From Burkholderia cepacia GG4 (GTDB lineage Bacteria; Pseudomonadota; Gammaproteobacteria; Burkholderiales; Burkholderiaceae): a DNA stretch of 64,000 bases. The stretch covers positions 1,860,001 through 1,924,000 of the forward strand of contig NC_018513.1 of assembly GCF_000292915.1 (NCBI RefSeq). The letters run 5' to 3'. This document shows positions 61,701-64,000 of this stretch, one piece after another. Every line of letters starts with the position of its first letter. The first letter of the stretch is position 1. Under the pieces are notes generated by a model. That model was not told where the DNA came from and searched no databases. It saw only the letters and a list, made by a program, of their open reading frames with translations. Made by a program: the position numbers and the translations under genes.

Positions 61701-63719
61701 GACGATCACGCCCTTCGGCTTGCCGGTCGAGCCCGACGTGTAGATCGCGTACGCCGCATGGCCGGGCAACACGTCCGGCAGAGCGATGTTGGCGGCTTCG
61801 TCGAGCGCGTCGACTTCGTCCGCGCGCCAGACGCGCAGCGCCGGCAACTTGGGCAGCGACGCGGCGCTCGCGCCGTCGGTCAGCACGTGCACGATGCCCG
61901 CGTCACCGACGATCTGCGCGAGCCGTTCGCGCGGATGGGCCGGGTCGAGCGGCACGAACGCGGCGCCAGACTTCAGCACCGCGATCAGCGCGATCAGCAG
62001 GTCGACCGAGCGCTGCAGCGCGACGCCGACGCGCATCTCGGGTCGCACGCCGGTGGCGACGAGATTGCGCGCGATGCGAGTGGCGCGCGCGTCGACCTCG
62101 CCGCGTGTCAGCGCGCGATCGATGTCGGCGACGCCGCGTGCGTCGGGCCGTGCCTTCGCATGCGCGGCGATGCGCACGTGCACCGGCACGAACGGTGCGG
62201 CTTCGGCTGCGCCTGCCGGCGCGTTCCACGCGAAGAGTTGGGCCAGCTCGTGGGCCGGCAGCCAGTCGAGATCGCCGATCGGCATGTCGGGGCGCGCGAG
62301 CGCGTCTCCGAGCAGCGTGACGAAGCGCGCGGCCAGCCGCGCGATCGCGTCGGCGTCGAACAGGTCGAGCGCATAAATGAACGCGGCATCGAACGTGCCG
62401 TCGGGCGTGGCCTCGACGGCGAGCGTCAGGTCGAATTTCGCGGACGGCGTGCCGGACGGCAACAGTGCGGCCGAGGCCGCGCCGAGCGCCGGCAGCGCGC
62501 GGCGCTCGCCGTACGCGGCCATCACCTGGAACAGCGGATGGTGGCTGGCGCTGCGCGGCACGCCGAGCGCGTCGACGACCTGCTCGAACGGCACGTCCTG
62601 GTGCATCTGCGCATCGACGAGCGCGCGCTGCGTGCGCGCGACCAGCGACGCGAAATCGCCGTGCACGGGCACGTCGACGTCGATCGCGAGCGTGTTGACG
62701 AAGAAGCCGATCAGGCCGGCCGTTTCCGCGCGCTCGCGGTTCGCGGCCGGCACGCCGACGCAGATCCGCGCGTCGCCGGTCGCACGCGCGAGCAGCGCGT
62801 CGAGCGCCGCGAGCAGCACCGCGAACGGCGTCGCGCCCGACGCGGCCGCGAATGCTCGCAGTTGCGCAGCGATGCGCGCGTCGAGCGAAAACACGTGACG
62901 TGCGCCGCGCGCACTGCGGCGTGCGGGCCGCGCGGTCGCACCGGGCAGCGTCAGCACGCCGCGTTGCGGATCGAGCCGTTCGCGCCAGAATGCGAGCTGC
63001 CGATCGCGTTCGCCGGCATCGAGCCAGCGGCGCTGCCACAGTGCGTAGTCCGCGTACTGGATCGGCAGCGGCGCGAGCGGCACCGGTGCGCCCGACGCAT
63101 ACGCGCGATAGAACGCCGCGAGCTCGTCCAGCATCACGCCCGACGACCAGCCGTCCGACACGATGTGGTGACCCGTCAGCGCGAGCCAGTGATGCGTCGC
63201 GTCGAAGCGGATCAGGTGCACACGCACGAGCGGCGCCGCATCGAGATCGAACGCGTCGGCTTCGTCGGCCGTCGCGATGGCTTCTGCGCGCGCGATGCGG
63301 TCCCCGTCGGGCAGCGCTTCGAGATCGGTCTCGCGCCACGGGCAGCGCAGCGGCGGATGGATCGTCTGCGCGACGCCGTCCTCCGCTTCGTCGAAGGTCG
63401 TGCGCAGCGCTTCATGGCGCGCGATCAGCGCGTCGCACGCGAGCCGCAGCGCGTGTGCGTCGAGCGGGCCGCTCAGCGCGAGCCGCTCGGTGATGTGATA
63501 CGCGTCCGGCGCGTCGATCAGCCGCGCATGCAGCCACAGCCGCGTCTGCGCGAACGAGGCCGGCACACGGTCGCTGCGCGGCGTGCGCGGCGGAATCGGC
63601 AGCACGCGAAAGTCGATGCCGGCCGCGCCGAGCTTGTCGACGAATACGGCGCGCTGCGCGTCGGGCAGTTGCGCGAAACGCGTCGCGAGTGCGAGCCAGT
63701 CGGGTTGAACCTTCGTCAT
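58734..63719 (-). CDS. orbJ: Ornibactin nonribosomal peptide synthetase OrbJ (C-A-T-C-T)
   Basis: This is a 1661-residue NRPS. Domains: condensation about 45-480 (HHIVSDGWS, His184/185); adenylation about 500-1000 (AIYTSGSTGKPKGV, NGYGPTETVITPTLW, YRTGDLVRRRADG); carrier about 1030-1095 (FFELGGHSLAAV); second condensation about 1110-1540 (HHIVSDGES near 1258); and a C-terminal carrier-like segment near 1610 (DLFEAGATSFDVV). It should add the formyl-hydroxyornithine. There is no thioesterase; release by condensation with putrescine fits ornibactin chemistry. AAGGAC precedes the ATG, 9 bases after the orbI stop. Confidence 0.93.
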   Translation of the reverse strand: MTKVQPDWLALATRFAQLPDAQRAVFVDKLGAAGIDFRVLPIPPRTPRSDRVPASFAQTRLWLHARLIDAPDAYHITERLALSGPLDAHALRLACDALIARHEALRTTFDEAEDGVAQTIHPPLRCPWRETDLEALPDGDRIARAEAIATADEADAFDLDAAPLVRVHLIRFDATHHWLALTGHHIVSDGWSSGVMLDELAAFYRAYASGAPVPLAPLPIQYADYALWQRRWLDAGERDRQLAFWRERLDPQRGVLTLPGATARPARRSARGARHVFSLDARIAAQLRAFAAASGATPFAVLLAALDALLARATGDARICVGVPAANRERAETAGLIGFFVNTLAIDVDVPVHGDFASLVARTQRALVDAQMHQDVPFEQVVDALGVPRSASHHPLFQVMAAYGERRALPALGAASAALLPSGTPSAKFDLTLAVEATPDGTFDAAFIYALDLFDADAIARLAARFVTLLGDALARPDMPIGDLDWLPAHELAQLFAWNAPAGAAEAAPFVPVHVRIAAHAKARPDARGVADIDRALTRGEVDARATRIARNLVATGVRPEMRVGVALQRSVDLLIALIAVLKSGAAFVPLDPAHPRERLAQIVGDAGIVHVLTDGASAASLPKLPALRVWRADEVDALDEAANIALPDVLPGHAAYAIYTSGSTGKPKGVIVDHAAFARHCVAIAERYGAGERDVFLLFQSVNFDGAHEGWFSQYLSGAAVSVTADVLWPPAQTCAMMIRDGVTMTYVPPGCAAQLAEWALAHGAPPTLRSLTVGGEATSREAFAMLRRAMPNVRVVNGYGPTETVITPTLWMFRPGDDLAKLGDAAYLPIGTLVGARTAHVLDERLHPLPVGVIGELYLGGEGIGVARGYLDRPALTAERFVPDPYGAPGARLYRTGDLVRRRADGVFDFIGRVDHQVKLRGLRIELGEIEAQLAAHDAVREACAVVHGQGAQAQLVAYVELTADAQAAAQPVEAATLDAHLRRTLPDYMVPAQLIVLDALPRNANSKVDRARLPAPVRVERTYEAPHDGDETALAAIWRDVLNIERVGRGDHFFELGGHSLAAVRVATRVAERLGRDVPVRALFEAPVLAQYARQVADAPRDAHAGAAAPGVALAKPDAQGVWPLSPAQLGLWFLWRAQPDSAAYNIPVALRVRGPLDLDALRAGFAAAAAAHPALRARLVTRDGMLPGQRIDAAAPVALPVVDLSAQPDALARAAALTGADALAPFDLAAAAPLWRARVLRLGADDHVLSVTIHHIVSDGESIELWLDAVRARYVERVRGDAAHASTVTVTESTSLVLPAPCHPARVAYWRDALADLPSRVLPQRADAPAVPQWRAARIAFEFDAPLIRAARDAASAAHATLPMLLHAALNTALFRVTGAADQPVGVLASTRELTGDAARDALGLFINSVVVRTRIDPSARRADLLAQVRDTALAAYAHADVPFADVVAALRTPRAVQANPLFQVMFNYLRPTGAATRDWAGLTLAEFDDVRHRVVFTLELDVVEHPDGRVSAAFSYADELLDGGFVDALVDLYHDEVARFAGAPEAALGAPDALFTGHALAPAGTDVPVAAAGAPNMAAALAVLWSDTFATAAPARDTDLFEAGATSFDVVRFVDAASRAGHALTVGDVFAAPTLAALGARIDASAETEQEVRDAG

Positions 63720-63728
63720 CCGTCGTCC

Positions 63729-64000
63729 TTATTGGGTTTCCAGTTCGCCGAGCAGCGCATCGATCGCGCTCGCCGCGTCGGTCTCGCCGCGGGCCGCGCA
63801 GGCCGCATCGATCGCGTCCGCGCAGCGGGCCAGCGTGCGGGTGTCGAACAGCGTGCGCAGCGGCAGCGCGAGGCCCCAGTGCAGGTTCGCCTGCGCATGG
63901 GCCTGCGTTGCGAGCAGCGAGTGGCCGCCGAGCAGGAAGAAATCGTCATCGCGGCCGATTGCGTCCACGTGCAGCACGCGCTGCCAGATCGTCGCGAGCG
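63729..64000 (-). CDS. orbI: C-terminal end of NRPS OrbI (partial)
   Basis: This is the final 90 or so residues of a large NRPS whose gene continues past the right edge of the window. The visible part is a carrier domain with the phosphopantetheine site FFLLGGHSLLATQAHAQ and a preceding IWQRVLHVDAIGRDDD. It ends with the carrier domain, so the peptide must pass to the first condensation domain of OrbJ. Identity as OrbI rests on this position. Confidence 0.85.
   Translation of the reverse strand, partial: LATIWQRVLHVDAIGRDDDFFLLGGHSLLATQAHAQANLHWGLALPLRTLFDTRTLARCADAIDAACAARGETDAASAIDALLGELETQ

Overview
The window is GC-rich (about two-thirds G+C), gene-dense bacterial chromosome and reads as Burkholderia, most likely the Burkholderia cepacia complex. 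The main reason is the right end, which carries most of an ornibactin siderophore locus in the order known from B. cenocepacia (orbI, orbJ, orbK, pvdA, orbA, pvdF, orbL). Species and replicon are inferred from gene content and order, not measured.

Layout. 1-4.9 kb: a small lipoprotein gene and a four-gene polyamine-type ABC importer. 5.1-11.1 kb: a minus-strand catabolic series (alpha/beta hydrolase, MFS carrier, BKACE beta-keto acid cleavage enzyme, TauD-type dioxygenase, quinone oxidoreductase, a decayed UspA/hemerythrin-like fusion). A MalT-type LuxR regulator is divergent from it and a trimeric porin follows. 15.6-18.7 kb: a glutathione transferase, a MarR regulator and an MFS exporter sharing two tandem operators, and a broken MarR remnant. 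18.8-27.5 kb: corrin-ring genes in two divergent operons (cobL-cbiD-cobK-cobM and cobG-cobH-cobI-cbiG/cobJ), the second behind a cobalamin riboswitch. 27.6-32.4 kb: an IclR / acyl-CoA dehydrogenase / CitMHS carrier / type III CoA-transferase operon with a clear operator. 32.5-34.9 kb: small housekeeping or unknown genes. 34.9-46.7 kb: the second half of the cobalamin locus, with cobalt uptake and insertion (NiCoT, cobW, cobN, chlI-like, chlD-like) on the minus strand and cobA-cobE-cobO-cobB on the plus strand, each behind its own riboswitch, the two switches lying head to head. 46.7-48.8 kb: an OmlA-like lipoprotein and an M20 amidohydrolase. 49.1-51.8 kb: two convergent toxin-antitoxin modules, AbiE-like and VapBC. 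52.0-64.0 kb: ornibactin biosynthesis and uptake, with orbI cut by the window edge.

How the genes work together. The cob genes cover uroporphyrinogen III methylation, corrin ring synthesis, cobalt uptake and chelation, a,c-amidation and adenosylation. The pathway is a hybrid: oxygen-dependent CobG works beside CbiD, and CobN works with chlorophyll-chelatase-like ChlI/ChlD partners. Three riboswitches let B12 repress ring synthesis, cobalt import and cobA together. The ornibactin genes hydroxylate ornithine (PvdA), formylate (PvdF) or acylate it (OrbL/OrbK), assemble the peptide (OrbI/OrbJ) and take the ferric siderophore back up (OrbA). The toxin-antitoxin pair sits between these two metal- and cofactor-related clusters and looks like the strain-variable part.
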